Origin: Bacteroidia bacterium
GTDB lineage: Bacteria; Bacteroidota; Bacteroidia; CAIKAF01
NCBI GenBank assembly: GCA_030427255.1
Contig: JAUHWY010000015.1
Location: forward strand, 1 to 64,000
Length of the DNA: 64,000 nt
Direction: 5' to 3'
The notes beneath the pieces were generated by a model. That model made no database searches. It saw nothing but the letters and a program-made list of their open reading frames with translations, and was not told the origin of the DNA. This document shows, piece by piece, positions 17,688 to 25,632 of this stretch; the stretch's first letter is position 1, and each line of letters starts with the position of its first letter. The position numbers were made by a program, and so were the translations under genes.

Positions 17688-20132
17688 TTAAAGTGTAAGC
17701 GCATATTGCACAATAAATGATCTTGGTGGTTCAGGAAATAATGGCCTGAGCGAATATGCGTTATTAAACAGGTTGTTAATAATTAGCGAAAGCCTGGAAG
17801 ATGGTGTGATTTGAACAGCTACACGCATGTCTACCACATGGGTTCCGTCTCGAGTTCTGTCCCTAAACGATTCTAAATTGGTGTTGAGCGCAAGTTCGTC
17901 AAGCCGGTAAAAAGCACGATCAATATTTTCCATGAAACTATTGTAACGGTAGCTAAAACCCAAACTTAGCATTTTCCATCCCAATTCCACATCCATTTTG
18001 GCGGTATGCCTAAAGCGGTATTTTAGGATGGTAGCACTGGTATCATCCTCTTCCGTAATGGAGGAGGTATTTTGGTATTTCAAATCGTTGCCCAAGCTGT
18101 CGGTGGCATAAGTTAGGTTAGGATTGAGGGTTTGCGGCAAAGAATAATTGTAGCCACCCAGCAAACTTAGGGTCCAATCACGGCTCAGTTTTCCGGTGGC
18201 TGCAAGAGAAAAATCCACGCCATACATGCGGGCGTCGCCGGTATTGATGGACATAAATCCTAAAATTTCGGTGAGCGGCTTGGTAAGGTCACTGTCGTAA
18301 AATCCTGCGGTAAATTCTACAAAGTCGCTAAACTCTTGGTAATATAAGGCAACATCGGCATAACCACTGAAGTTTTTTCCCAGGCGAAAGGCTTGCTTAG
18401 CCCCGATTTCTGCACTCCAACTGGTTTCGGGTCTTAGATTGGGATTTGGGAAAATTTGAACAGCGCCTACGGTGGTGCGTATAAAACGCTCCCCAATGGT
18501 GGGAAATCTAAATCCCTGCCCGTAAGAAGCCCTCAAAAAAGTATGCTCGGCCAATTTATAGCTCAAACCACCTCTAAACACAGGTTGGGTAGCCTCCAGA
18601 TTACCCAGTTTAAAGTATTCAAAACGAAGCCCGGCAACCGCAGTAAGCCTTTGATTGAAAAACTTTTCTTCCAGCTGGGCATAGGCTGCCAGATTGGTTT
18701 GTTGATTGTCCCCTGCATTGCCTGCATTTCCAACAAAGATTTGGCTTCGAGCAAATACTTGATTGAACATTAGACCAGAAGTAAAGTTAAGGTCGCGCAA
18801 CCATTTATTTTGTTGAGCCTTTTCCCCTAAAAAGCGCTTTTGGAACTGATATTCAGCAAACAATACCTCATTGGAATTGGATTGGTTGTTGTCGTTTTCG
18901 TTGTTTAGGCTGTACACCCGGGTTCTTAAGTGATGGGCAGCTCCCTGTTTTCCGGCATAACTAATGTATGGATCAATGGCAAATTGACGTTGCAAAGTGG
19001 TGGTAACTGTGCCGTCAAAGTACCTAAAGAAGCCGCTGCTGTCGTTTTGGTACAAAAAGCCGGTAGTTGACCGGGAAAACAAAAAATTCCCGTTTAAACC
19101 GGCCGTTAGTCCTTCCACCTTCTTAAAACGGTACCGCGTGTTGAAATGGGCACGGATTCGATTTTCGTATTGACCGGGTTTTACGGTATCTGAAGGTTGT
19201 GTAATGATGCTGTCGTTGCCGGGTGCTGTGGATACTCCGGGTGGTCCGGCATAGCCATTTTCTATTTGGGCATTCATTCCAAAAACCAAATCCCACTGCC
19301 CCGCTTGGCGCATGTGCATGGCAGAAATACCACTCATAAAGGGTGGATTATTGGTAGACCAATTTTTATCGCCCGGCAAATCCCAAAAACCGGTAAAGGT
19401 TTGAATTTTAGTTTTGGGTGTGGATCCGGGATAGGTAGTTCTTACGTGAATAACCCCGTTAAGGGCAGAAGACCCATACAAAACAGAAGAAGGACCACGA
19501 ATAACCTCTACTTGTTCAATGGTTTCGGTAGGCACAAATCCCCAAGTGGTTCTTCCTGCATCGCCCGACAAAACAGGCATATCGTCTACAAGAACCATAA
19601 CACGACTTCCGGCTCCAAACGAGTATCCGCTCCCACTTCGTATTTGTGGTTCCTCGTCTACGATATTTACGCCGGGCACTTGATTGAGTGCATCGTTAAT
19701 GGTGGTATTGTTTCGGTTTTCTATTAGCCTAGGACTCAATACATCCATGGTCACAGTAACTTCCTCCAGCTTTTTCTCGTATTTACCGTCGGACTTTACC
19801 AACATTTCCGAAAGATTTACGGCAGCAGCTTTTAAGGAAATGGTACCTAAATCAAGGGATTCACCCTCCGATACATCAATGGAAGTTTCTAAACGCTGAA
19901 ATTCCACCGAGCTAAATACCAGGGTTTGCTTACTTGCATTTACTTTGAGAGAAAAGTTACCGTTGATGTCGGAATTGGTGCCTGTACTGCTGTTTTTAAG
20001 CAAAACCGTAACAAAGGCAGCGGCATTACCCGTAGCCTCATCAACCAATTTTCCCTTTACTTCGGTGCTTTGGGCCCATAATCCATGAGCAAAAAAGCCC
20101 AACACAATCCACAAAAAAACACCTTGCTTCAT
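17688..20132 (-). CDS. TonB-dependent outer membrane receptor
   Basis: An 814-residue receptor: signal peptide MKQGVFLWIVLGFFAHGLWAQ, a carboxypeptidase-regulatory-like domain (EVKGKLVDEATGNAAAFVTVLLKNSSTGTNSDINGNFSLKV, residues ~25-110), a plug domain (INDALNQVPGVNIVDEEPQIRSGSGYSFGAGSRVMVLVDDMPVLSGDAGR, EQVEVIRGPSSVLYGSSALNGVI) and a 22-strand barrel ending in FIVQYALTL. It imports a bulky ligand across the outer membrane with TonB energy. There is no SusD partner and no metal-specific neighbour, so it is not a classic SusC; catecholate or vitamin uptake is possible but the substrate is unknown. The ATG at 20132 gives a clean signal peptide; five codons upstream is another possible start. 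Confidence 0.92.
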   Translation of the reverse strand: MKQGVFLWIVLGFFAHGLWAQSTEVKGKLVDEATGNAAAFVTVLLKNSSTGTNSDINGNFSLKVNASKQTLVFSSVEFQRLETSIDVSEGESLDLGTISLKAAAVNLSEMLVKSDGKYEKKLEEVTVTMDVLSPRLIENRNNTTINDALNQVPGVNIVDEEPQIRSGSGYSFGAGSRVMVLVDDMPVLSGDAGRTTWGFVPTETIEQVEVIRGPSSVLYGSSALNGVIHVRTTYPGSTPKTKIQTFTGFWDLPGDKNWSTNNPPFMSGISAMHMRQAGQWDLVFGMNAQIENGYAGPPGVSTAPGNDSIITQPSDTVKPGQYENRIRAHFNTRYRFKKVEGLTAGLNGNFLFSRSTTGFLYQNDSSGFFRYFDGTVTTTLQRQFAIDPYISYAGKQGAAHHLRTRVYSLNNENDNNQSNSNEVLFAEYQFQKRFLGEKAQQNKWLRDLNFTSGLMFNQVFARSQIFVGNAGNAGDNQQTNLAAYAQLEEKFFNQRLTAVAGLRFEYFKLGNLEATQPVFRGGLSYKLAEHTFLRASYGQGFRFPTIGERFIRTTVGAVQIFPNPNLRPETSWSAEIGAKQAFRLGKNFSGYADVALYYQEFSDFVEFTAGFYDSDLTKPLTEILGFMSINTGDARMYGVDFSLAATGKLSRDWTLSLLGGYNYSLPQTLNPNLTYATDSLGNDLKYQNTSSITEEDDTSATILKYRFRHTAKMDVELGWKMLSLGFSYRYNSFMENIDRAFYRLDELALNTNLESFRDRTRDGTHVVDMRVAVQITPSSRLSLIINNLFNNAYSLRPLFPEPPRSFIVQYALTL

Positions 20133-20176
20133 AAAAACATTGACCAACAGGCATTGACCCTCCTGTTGCTGCAGTT

Positions 20177-20209
20177 CAAACCTAACAAGCTTTTGCGAAA
20201 ATTCACAAA
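20177..20209 (-). promoter_or_regulatory. Promoter of the TonB receptor gene
   Basis: On the minus strand TTTG (20206-20209), 21 bases, then TAGGTTTG (20177-20184). Both boxes fit the Bacteroidota consensus exactly; the predicted leader is about 40 bases. Confidence 0.65.
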
Positions 20210-20265
20210 AAAACGATGTTCTCGTTGTTTACAGGGGCTATTTTGAATGAAGCTAAATGCCGAAA

Positions 20266-20298
20266 TTTGGAGAAATTTCCATTCAAAAGGTATAGTTG
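20266..20298 (+). promoter_or_regulatory. Promoter of dprA
   Basis: TTTG (20266-20269), 21 bases, TATAGTTG (20291-20298, one mismatch to TAnnTTTG). The -7 box ends three bases before the ATG at 20302, so the predicted transcription start is on or next to the start codon. Confidence 0.5.
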
Positions 20299-20301
20299 AA
20301 C

Positions 20302-21423
20302 ATGAACCATAATCCATCCGAACATGCGGTTATTTTATTTATGCTCCGCCATTTGCAAGGTTTAGGACCGAAAACCTCCAGACAAATCATACAGGAACTT
20401 CCGGATTTAAATTTGCTATTTGAAGGAAAAGTTTCTGATTTGGCTCAACTTCCTGGTTTAGGTCCCGTTCACGCCGAAAGGTTGTTTGCTTTGGGTTCCA
20501 AAGGCAAAGATTATTGGATAAATCAACTACAGGCTGGTTTACACAGTGGAGTTAAAGCCCTTTGTTTTACAGATACCGACTACCCAAAACACCTGAGGCA
20601 TCGACCTGAAATGCCACCCTTATTATTTATGCGAGGCAAAGCCTTGCCCCAAAACCATAGAGTATTGGCTATTGTAGGTACTCGAAATGCTACCCGCTAT
20701 GGTCTTGACTTTTTAGAGCGCTTAATGCATGGTTTGCGTGGTTTACCCGTTACTGTGCTTAGTGGTATGGCAAGAGGTATTGATCGAAAAGCACACGAAG
20801 CAGCAATATTTCATGGACTTAGAAGCGATGCAGTAGTGGCTCATGGACCCGAACAATGTCAGCCCCCCGGAAACGCAGATGTCGGGCAGGCATTGATTGA
20901 ACATGGCGGCGCTTTTTGGAGTGAACACCCAGCAGGAACAGAGCCACAAAGGGCCTATTTTGCCATGCGCAACCGCATTATTGCAGCCATGGCTGATGCG
21001 GTACTTCTCGTTGAATCCGGCGCTAAAGGTGGAGCAATGATTACCGCCAAACGAGCCATGGAATACAAAAAACCACTCTTTGCTCTTCCCGGATTGTGGT
21101 ATGCAGAAAAATCCAAGGGATGTCATTTGCTGCTGAAAGAAGGTCAGGCATCGTGCGTTCTTGAACCCGACGATATAAAGCAAAGCATGCAATGGGATAA
21201 ACTTAACCAGGCAAGGCAAAGCAATATTTTTGATACCCTAGACGAGCAAGAACAACTAATTGCCAGGGCTTTGCAACAAAAACAACAGTGTCATTTAGAT
21301 GAATTGGCCGAGTTGCTGGACTTACCCGTTTCCTCTCTTTCTTCCCTGCTCACAATGATGGAACTAAAAGGAATGGTTCAACGCATGGCCGGAAATCATT
21401 ACCAATGGAATTGGATGCAATAA
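20302..21423 (+). CDS. dprA: DNA-processing protein DprA
   Basis: A 373-residue DprA/Smf protein that loads RecA on incoming single-stranded DNA during natural transformation. An N-terminal helix-hairpin-helix region (LQGLGPKTSRQII, LPGLGPVHAERL, residues 18-62) is followed by the Rossmann-like core with VGTRNATRYG (125-134), SGMARGID (154-161) and RNRIIA (223-228), and a C-terminal winged-helix domain. The usual SG in kSGSliTA is replaced by KGGAMITA. An in-frame TTG two codons upstream lies inside the -7 box, so ATG 20302 is preferred. Its presence suggests possible competence, though dprA is also kept in non-transformable species. Confidence 0.93.
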   Translation: MNHNPSEHAVILFMLRHLQGLGPKTSRQIIQELPDLNLLFEGKVSDLAQLPGLGPVHAERLFALGSKGKDYWINQLQAGLHSGVKALCFTDTDYPKHLRHRPEMPPLLFMRGKALPQNHRVLAIVGTRNATRYGLDFLERLMHGLRGLPVTVLSGMARGIDRKAHEAAIFHGLRSDAVVAHGPEQCQPPGNADVGQALIEHGGAFWSEHPAGTEPQRAYFAMRNRIIAAMADAVLLVESGAKGGAMITAKRAMEYKKPLFALPGLWYAEKSKGCHLLLKEGQASCVLEPDDIKQSMQWDKLNQARQSNIFDTLDEQEQLIARALQQKQQCHLDELAELLDLPVSSLSSLLTMMELKGMVQRMAGNHYQWNWMQ

Positions 21424-21477
21424 TAACATACCTACATCTTGGAAGGTATAAAAATGCATTCCAATTACTGGCTCCTT

Positions 21478-22224
21478 TTACTGAACCTTTTTCCTACGGC
21501 GCAAATTGATAAGCTCAATAACCAAAGCATAAAACACGGCAAAATAGATGTAGGCTTTGGGAATTTCCTTGTGGAATCCTTCCAGAATAAGCATAAAGCC
21601 AATCAAAATTAAAAAGCTCAAGGCCAAAATCTGTAAAGAAGGGTTCTTGTTTATAAACCTGCTTATGGCTCCTGCAAAGAGCATCATTATGCCAATGGAA
21701 ATAATTACCGCAATAATCATTACCAATACATGTTCGGTTAAACCTACGGCCGTTAAAATGCTGTCGAAGGAAAAAACCATGTCCAAAAGAATAATCTGAA
21801 CCAAAACCGAAATAAAGGAGGCTTTTTTCTTTAAATCGGCATGCAATTCATCCTTTCCTTCCATTTTATGAAATATCTCAGTGGTGCTTTTGGCCATTAG
21901 AAACAGACCTCCGGTTAGCAATATTAAATCTCGTCCCGAAACAGGGTGTGCGGTTTGGAGTATTCCTGCAACGTCTAAAGCAGGAATGGTAAATATGGGT
22001 TTGGTTAGACCCAAAATCCAATTGATCAGCAATAGCAGAATTACCCGAAATACCATGGCCAACAACAAGCCAAGATTACGGGCTTTACGTTGTTGATTTG
22101 CAGGCAACTTATTACTTACAATGGAAATAAAAATAATGTTGTCTATACCCAAAATCACTTCAAGAAAAGTGAGGGTTAGCAGAGAAACCCAAGCCGATGA
22201 GTCCGCAAAAATTCCAAAATCCAT
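21478..22224 (-). CDS. TerC family integral membrane protein
   Basis: A 248-residue protein with about seven membrane helices and the two acidic TerC signatures: LEVILGIDNIIFISI (E22, D28, N29) and LLDMVFSFDSILTAVGL (near residues 147-163). Family members (TerC, Alx, MeeF/MeeY) are linked to tellurite resistance, alkaline response and Mn2+ export coupled to secreted metalloenzymes. The short YkoY/YjbE-like length suggests metal export. It starts 20 bases after the oxidoreductase gene at 22245-23285, so both may share an mRNA. Confidence 0.88.
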   Translation of the reverse strand: MDFGIFADSSAWVSLLTLTFLEVILGIDNIIFISIVSNKLPANQQRKARNLGLLLAMVFRVILLLLINWILGLTKPIFTIPALDVAGILQTAHPVSGRDLILLTGGLFLMAKSTTEIFHKMEGKDELHADLKKKASFISVLVQIILLDMVFSFDSILTAVGLTEHVLVMIIAVIISIGIMMLFAGAISRFINKNPSLQILALSFLILIGFMLILEGFHKEIPKAYIYFAVFYALVIELINLRRRKKVQ

Positions 22225-22244
22225 GGTGATACGTTATGTTGAGG

Positions 22245-23285
22245 CTATACTCCTATGCAATCTACTGCCAGTTTACCCATGCTTTTACCGGAGGCCAAAA
22301 ACTCATGAGCTTCGGGCAGTTGCTTCCAAGCAAAGGTATGCACTTTTGGCTTGGGAAAATCGGACCTTGAAGCTTCTTGAACTACCTTTTGCATCCAAGA
22401 CCCTAACAAATCCGGTCTTTGTTCTGCAATGCGAAGCATATTTAAAGTGAGTAGTGATTTTGAGCCTAAAAGAAGTGAAATAGGGTGATGCAAACCAAAG
22501 CCCAAAAGCATAGATACATCCCGTAAAAAACTCAATTTTTCAGATCTCATAGCTACCCCATAAGATAGGATCCTACCCCCGGGAGCAAGATGTTTAATAC
22601 CTTTCCCAACAGATGCACCGCCAATAGGGTCAAAAACTACATCTGCTTTGATTTCCGGTGGCATACCGGTATACCATGGTCTTTTTAGGCTATACACTAG
22701 AGGATAAGCCCCATGTTCTTGGGCTAAGGCTTCTGCCTTTTCTTTGCTGCGGCTACCCAAATACAACTCGGTCCCTAAGGGTTTTAAAAATGAAATTAAA
22801 GCCTGCCCTACCCCTCCTGCAGCGGATAAAATCACCACTTTGTCTTTGGCTTGCACCTTGGTCCATTCCCTACATAAACACCATGCAGTAGTATACTGCG
22901 TGCCTAGGGCAGTTGCTTCTGCAAAACTATAGTCTTTGGGTATTTCCACGGTTACCTGTGGAGAACTGTCCAGCACTTCGCTATAGCCCCCAAATTTTGT
23001 AAAGGCCAATACTCGTTTACCAAGCCAATATGCATCAAGCCCTTTACCTATGTCTATTACTTCTCCTGCAACTTCGTAGCCGGGTACAAAAGGAAATGTA
23101 GGAGCATCGTTGTACAAACCTTTTCTGGAAAGTACATCTGCATAATTGAGGCCAAAGGCATGCACACGAATTCTGAGCATTCCCTCTTTAAGAGGATTAG
23201 CCGTCTGGCTTATTTGCTCAAAAGCTTCAGAAGCTTTTCCCTTTTTTATAAGCTGCCAGCTTCTATAGGTTTTAAGGTTTTCCAC
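22245..23285 (-). CDS. Zinc-independent quinone oxidoreductase-like MDR protein
   Basis: A 346-residue medium-chain dehydrogenase/reductase. The GroES-like N-terminal half contains RVHAFGLNYADVLSRKGLY and FVPGYEVAGEVIDIG; the Rossmann half has VVILSAAGGVGQALISFLKPLGTELYLGSRS (the AxxGGVG NADPH motif). It lacks the zinc-ligand Cys pattern of alcohol dehydrogenases and is closest to the VAT-1/quinone oxidoreductase group, which reduces quinones or enones with NADPH. The start is GTG at 23285 (followed by ENLKTYRSWQLIKKGKASEAFE), chosen because no ATG precedes the conserved region. Possible operon with the TerC gene. Confidence 0.82.
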   Translation of the reverse strand: MENLKTYRSWQLIKKGKASEAFEQISQTANPLKEGMLRIRVHAFGLNYADVLSRKGLYNDAPTFPFVPGYEVAGEVIDIGKGLDAYWLGKRVLAFTKFGGYSEVLDSSPQVTVEIPKDYSFAEATALGTQYTTAWCLCREWTKVQAKDKVVILSAAGGVGQALISFLKPLGTELYLGSRSKEKAEALAQEHGAYPLVYSLKRPWYTGMPPEIKADVVFDPIGGASVGKGIKHLAPGGRILSYGVAMRSEKLSFLRDVSMLLGFGLHHPISLLLGSKSLLTLNMLRIAEQRPDLLGSWMQKVVQEASRSDFPKPKVHTFAWKQLPEAHEFLASGKSMGKLAVDCIGV

Positions 23286-23692
23286 AGTCTTAAATAAAAT
23301 AAAAGGTTTTTTAAAAAAAGACTAGTTAGTAATAGAGTGTGTTCATTTGTTGGCAATCCTTTTGATCCATACTTGTTTTTTTGGCTTACCAAATTTTTTA
23401 AACCTCTTCTTAACAATATACGCAGCTTTATAGACTTAATAATGTGGTCTTTTAAGTTTGTATTAACAATTGACTTTGGTTGTTGATTGTGTTTTGATCT
23501 AAAAAATCAGAGGTCTCTCTACCTGTTGATTTGTGCATTAGCTTTGTGATAAATTGAGTTCTTTTTTGTGCCTTTGCATTTGGTTTGTATGTATAGGGAT
23601 GCGTATAATGTCTCATTCGTATTTACCAAAGTATGTTATGGTAATTTTAAGCACATGTTTTCCCAAGCTTTTCACACCTATTGTTCATAACT
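23286..23692. other. AT-rich divergent intergenic region
   Basis: 407 bases between the divergent oxidoreductase and rpiB genes, markedly AT-rich compared with its surroundings. Contains TTTTTTAAAAAA near 23302 and several TTTG runs, but no -33/-7 pair I would trust. No ORF, no repeat family member and no tRNA-like structure seen. Confidence 0.5.
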
Positions 23693-24127
23693 ATGATTAA
23701 GTTATCTATCGCCTCTGATCATGCGGGTTTTCCATTAAAAAGTGCCTTAATTGACAGGCTCCAAGCTGAGTCGATTTCTTTATTAGATATCGGTACCTTT
23801 GGTACCGATCGTGTGGACTATCCCGATTATGCCCATGCCCTTGCTGAAACCATAGAAAAGGGAGAAGCGGAAATGGGGCTGCTTATTTGTGGAAGTGGAC
23901 AGGGTATGGCAATTGCTGCTAACAAGCATAAGCAAATTCGGTGCGCCTTATGCTGGAATAAAGAAATTACCGAACTTTCTCGAGCGCATAATAACGCTAA
24001 TGTATTGGCTTTACCGGGTAGGTTTCTGGAAGTAGATGAAGCCTGGAATATGTTGCTTACTTTTTTGCAAACTCCCTTCGAAGGTGGACGGCATGCAGAT
24101 AGGGTCAACAAGATTAGTGCTTGTTGA
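23693..24127 (+). CDS. rpiB: Ribose-5-phosphate isomerase B
   Basis: A 144-residue RpiB/LacAB family enzyme interconverting ribose 5-phosphate and ribulose 5-phosphate. Motifs: IASDHAGFPLK (residues 5-15), DIGTFGTDRVDYPDYA, GLLICGSGQGMAIAANKHKQIRCALCW (active-site Cys in CGSG) and the terminal GGRHADRVNKI. Full length. I use ATG 23693; a TTG four codons upstream is less likely. Its 3' end overlaps the convergent gene at 24114 by 14 bases. Confidence 0.94.
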   Translation: MIKLSIASDHAGFPLKSALIDRLQAESISLLDIGTFGTDRVDYPDYAHALAETIEKGEAEMGLLICGSGQGMAIAANKHKQIRCALCWNKEITELSRAHNNANVLALPGRFLEVDEAWNMLLTFLQTPFEGGRHADRVNKISAC

Positions 24128-24488
24128 ATTCTGACCCAAAGGCCAATTCCAAAGGACTAAAGTAATCAATTAGGGCTTCCTTAATTAAGCGTTGTTGCTG
24201 TATGGGTTTTAGCCCGGGTAGGTGTTCTGTCGCTTCAAAATGGGGCCAACCGTCTTCGTCACGTCCAACAAATCGATAGTAGTCGTAAGGTATGAGCAAA
24301 CTGCAAATGGCCACATGTAAGGCGTCCATTTTTTGCTGTTTATTTAAACGCATTGGCCCCTTACCAATTTCTTGAATGCCTACCAGTAATAATATTGCCT
24401 CCAACTCGGGAGGTTCTCCGAACTGCTTTTCTAATGCAGCTTGTAAGGCTGCCCAATCTCTTTGAAACTCTAAGTCAGGCTTTCCCAT
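24114..24488 (-). CDS. Conserved hypothetical protein
   Basis: A 124-residue acidic soluble protein (FQRDWAALQAALEKQFGEPPELEAILLLVGIQEIGKGPMRLNKQQKMDALHVAICSLL..YYRFVGRDEDGWPHFEATEHLPGL). I do not recognise a named domain, but this gene is of a type found next to cvpA in other Bacteroidota. Mostly helical by eye, no signal peptide. It has its own -7 box (minus strand, 24514-24521) inside the cvpA start region. Confidence 0.75.
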   Translation of the reverse strand: MGKPDLEFQRDWAALQAALEKQFGEPPELEAILLLVGIQEIGKGPMRLNKQQKMDALHVAICSLLIPYDYYRFVGRDEDGWPHFEATEHLPGLKPIQQQRLIKEALIDYFSPLELAFGSEFNKH

Positions 24489-24497
24489 ACTTTGGCC

Positions 24498-24521
24498 TAT
24501 TTTTGCGCCATGGCAAAGTTA
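24498..24521. promoter_or_regulatory. Face-to-face -7 boxes, 24488 gene and cvpA
   Basis: Plus strand TATTTTTG (24498-24505), minus strand TAACTTTG (24514-24521); both exact TAnnTTTG. They point at each other across eight bases that contain the cvpA ATG (24510). The plus start is predicted within a base or two of the cvpA ATG, i.e. leaderless. Confidence 0.5.
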
Positions 24522-25013
24522 GACATTGCACTTTTGATTTTGTTGTTTGCTAGTCTCGCCATGGGATATGCTTTAGGTCTGGTGCGCTCCTTATTGTTGT
24601 GTGTAGCTTCAGGATTCGCTTACTATATATATCCGGACCTGGCAGAGGGACTGGGCAATTGGTTTATTTCACTGGGTTTGATAGCTAAGCATGCCCAATT
24701 GGCTGCTGTGTTAGTCATTTGGCTACCACTGATTGTAATGGCTTGGCTATTAGGTTCCTTGGTAGCCTCACTGCTCAAATTATTTTTCTTGAAATGGCTT
24801 GATAAAATGCTGGGTAGCCTATTTGGATTTGTCTCCAGCTTTATGGTGCTTGCTTTTATTGCCGTTTTTTTGGACTTTTTTTTACAAAACCCGGCACTCA
24901 TGGAGCGTAGCTGGGCTGAAGAAAGTAGAATATTGCCCTTATTCTTGGCATTGGGTGAGTGGCTCTTACCTGATGAGGTGCTGTTTTTTCTCAATATGAT
25001 TAGAGAAAACTAG
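24510..25013 (+). CDS. cvpA: CvpA family membrane protein
   Basis: A 167-residue protein with four hydrophobic helices (residues ~4-20, 28-45, 58-82, 96-117) and the CvpA start MAKLDIALLILLFASLAMGYALGLVRSLL. CvpA is a conserved inner-membrane protein needed for colicin V secretion in E. coli and linked to envelope homeostasis and bile resistance elsewhere; its biochemical role is not settled. I use ATG 24510; the frame can extend six codons upstream but through the -7 box. Diverges from the 24114 gene by 21 bases. Confidence 0.85.
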   Translation: MAKLDIALLILLFASLAMGYALGLVRSLLLCVASGFAYYIYPDLAEGLGNWFISLGLIAKHAQLAAVLVIWLPLIVMAWLLGSLVASLLKLFFLKWLDKMLGSLFGFVSSFMVLAFIAVFLDFFLQNPALMERSWAEESRILPLFLALGEWLLPDEVLFFLNMIREN

Positions 25014-25110
25014 TAGTGAGGACAGAATTGTCCGCTAGAATAGCCTTCCGTCAACAGTTCTAGGTTTTAAATCAATAAAAATGTTCAATGGTATGTGCAA
25101 ACACAAGAGA

Positions 25111-25135
25111 CTACGGGGAAAACGCTACCCCATAG
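25111..25135. terminator. Weak hairpin between converging genes
   Basis: CTACGGGG (25111-25118) and CCCCATAG (25128-25135) pair with one mismatch around a nine-base loop. It lies between the stops of cvpA and the convergent lipoprotein gene. No T-run follows, so termination is only a guess. Confidence 0.3.
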
Positions 25136-25143
25136 GGTTGGTC

Positions 25144-25503
25144 TTATTCGTAAATAGTCACAGTTTCTCTATTGGACTCTCCGGGAACAATACGTACTAC
25201 CGTTTGACCGGTTGCTGCACCACGCGTTGCAGATACATTTAAAACTACTTCTAAGGCTAAGCCTGTACCCGGATCGGTATGAGTATAAGAAACTTCACCT
25301 TCCGTATTCGTGTACCTGGTAACATCTATTTGTCCCGAACCGTTGCCTGATTGGAAAAAGCGAACTTCTGCTTCCGAAACCCTAAAGTCTTGTGCGTCTA
25401 AAACAGTGATGGTAATGGTTCCGGGTTCAGGCTCTGAATAACAAGAACTTAAGCTTGTGGTAATTCCTGCCAGAAGGGCGGCCGTGAAAAGTAGAATACG
25501 CAT
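25144..25503 (-). CDS. Small lipoprotein with Ig/CarboxypepD-like domain
   Basis: 119 residues with a lipoprotein signal MRILLFTAALLAGITTSLSSC (Cys at 21). The rest, PGTITITVLDAQDFRVSEAEVRFFQSGNGSGQIDVTRYTNTEGEVSYTHTDPGTGLALEVVLNVSA, has the rhythm of a carboxypeptidase-regulatory-like beta-sandwich (a conserved TNTEGEV turn). Function unknown; likely anchored in the outer membrane. Monocistronic with a good promoter. Confidence 0.8.
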   Translation of the reverse strand: MRILLFTAALLAGITTSLSSCYSEPEPGTITITVLDAQDFRVSEAEVRFFQSGNGSGQIDVTRYTNTEGEVSYTHTDPGTGLALEVVLNVSATRGAATGQTVVRIVPGESNRETVTIYE

Positions 25504-25525
25504 AATTTCTTATCAATATCTTATT

Positions 25526-25556
25526 CAAATATACGGCCTTGCTTTGGTTTCCGCAA
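25526..25556 (-). promoter_or_regulatory. Promoter of the small lipoprotein gene
   Basis: Minus strand TTG (25554-25556), 20 bases, TATATTTG (25526-25533). Predicted leader about 19 bases. Confidence 0.6.
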
Positions 25557-25620
25557 GACGTAACCTTATCCTTGTCTTTTGTGCTATACAATTCTTCATA
25601 TGCTTTTGATAAGGCCTGCG

Positions 25621-25628
25621 TATATTTG
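25621..25628 (+). promoter_or_regulatory. -7 box of pheS
   Basis: TATATTTG, an exact TAnnTTTG, ends four bases before the pheS ATG, predicting a leaderless or one-base-leader message. No good -33 box at the normal distance. Confidence 0.45.
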
Positions 25629-25632
25629 CCTT

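Noticed and set aside
21428-21449. Terminator between dprA and terC (ATACCT/AGGTAT)
   Set aside because: The stem is only six bases and AT-rich, with no T-run on either strand.
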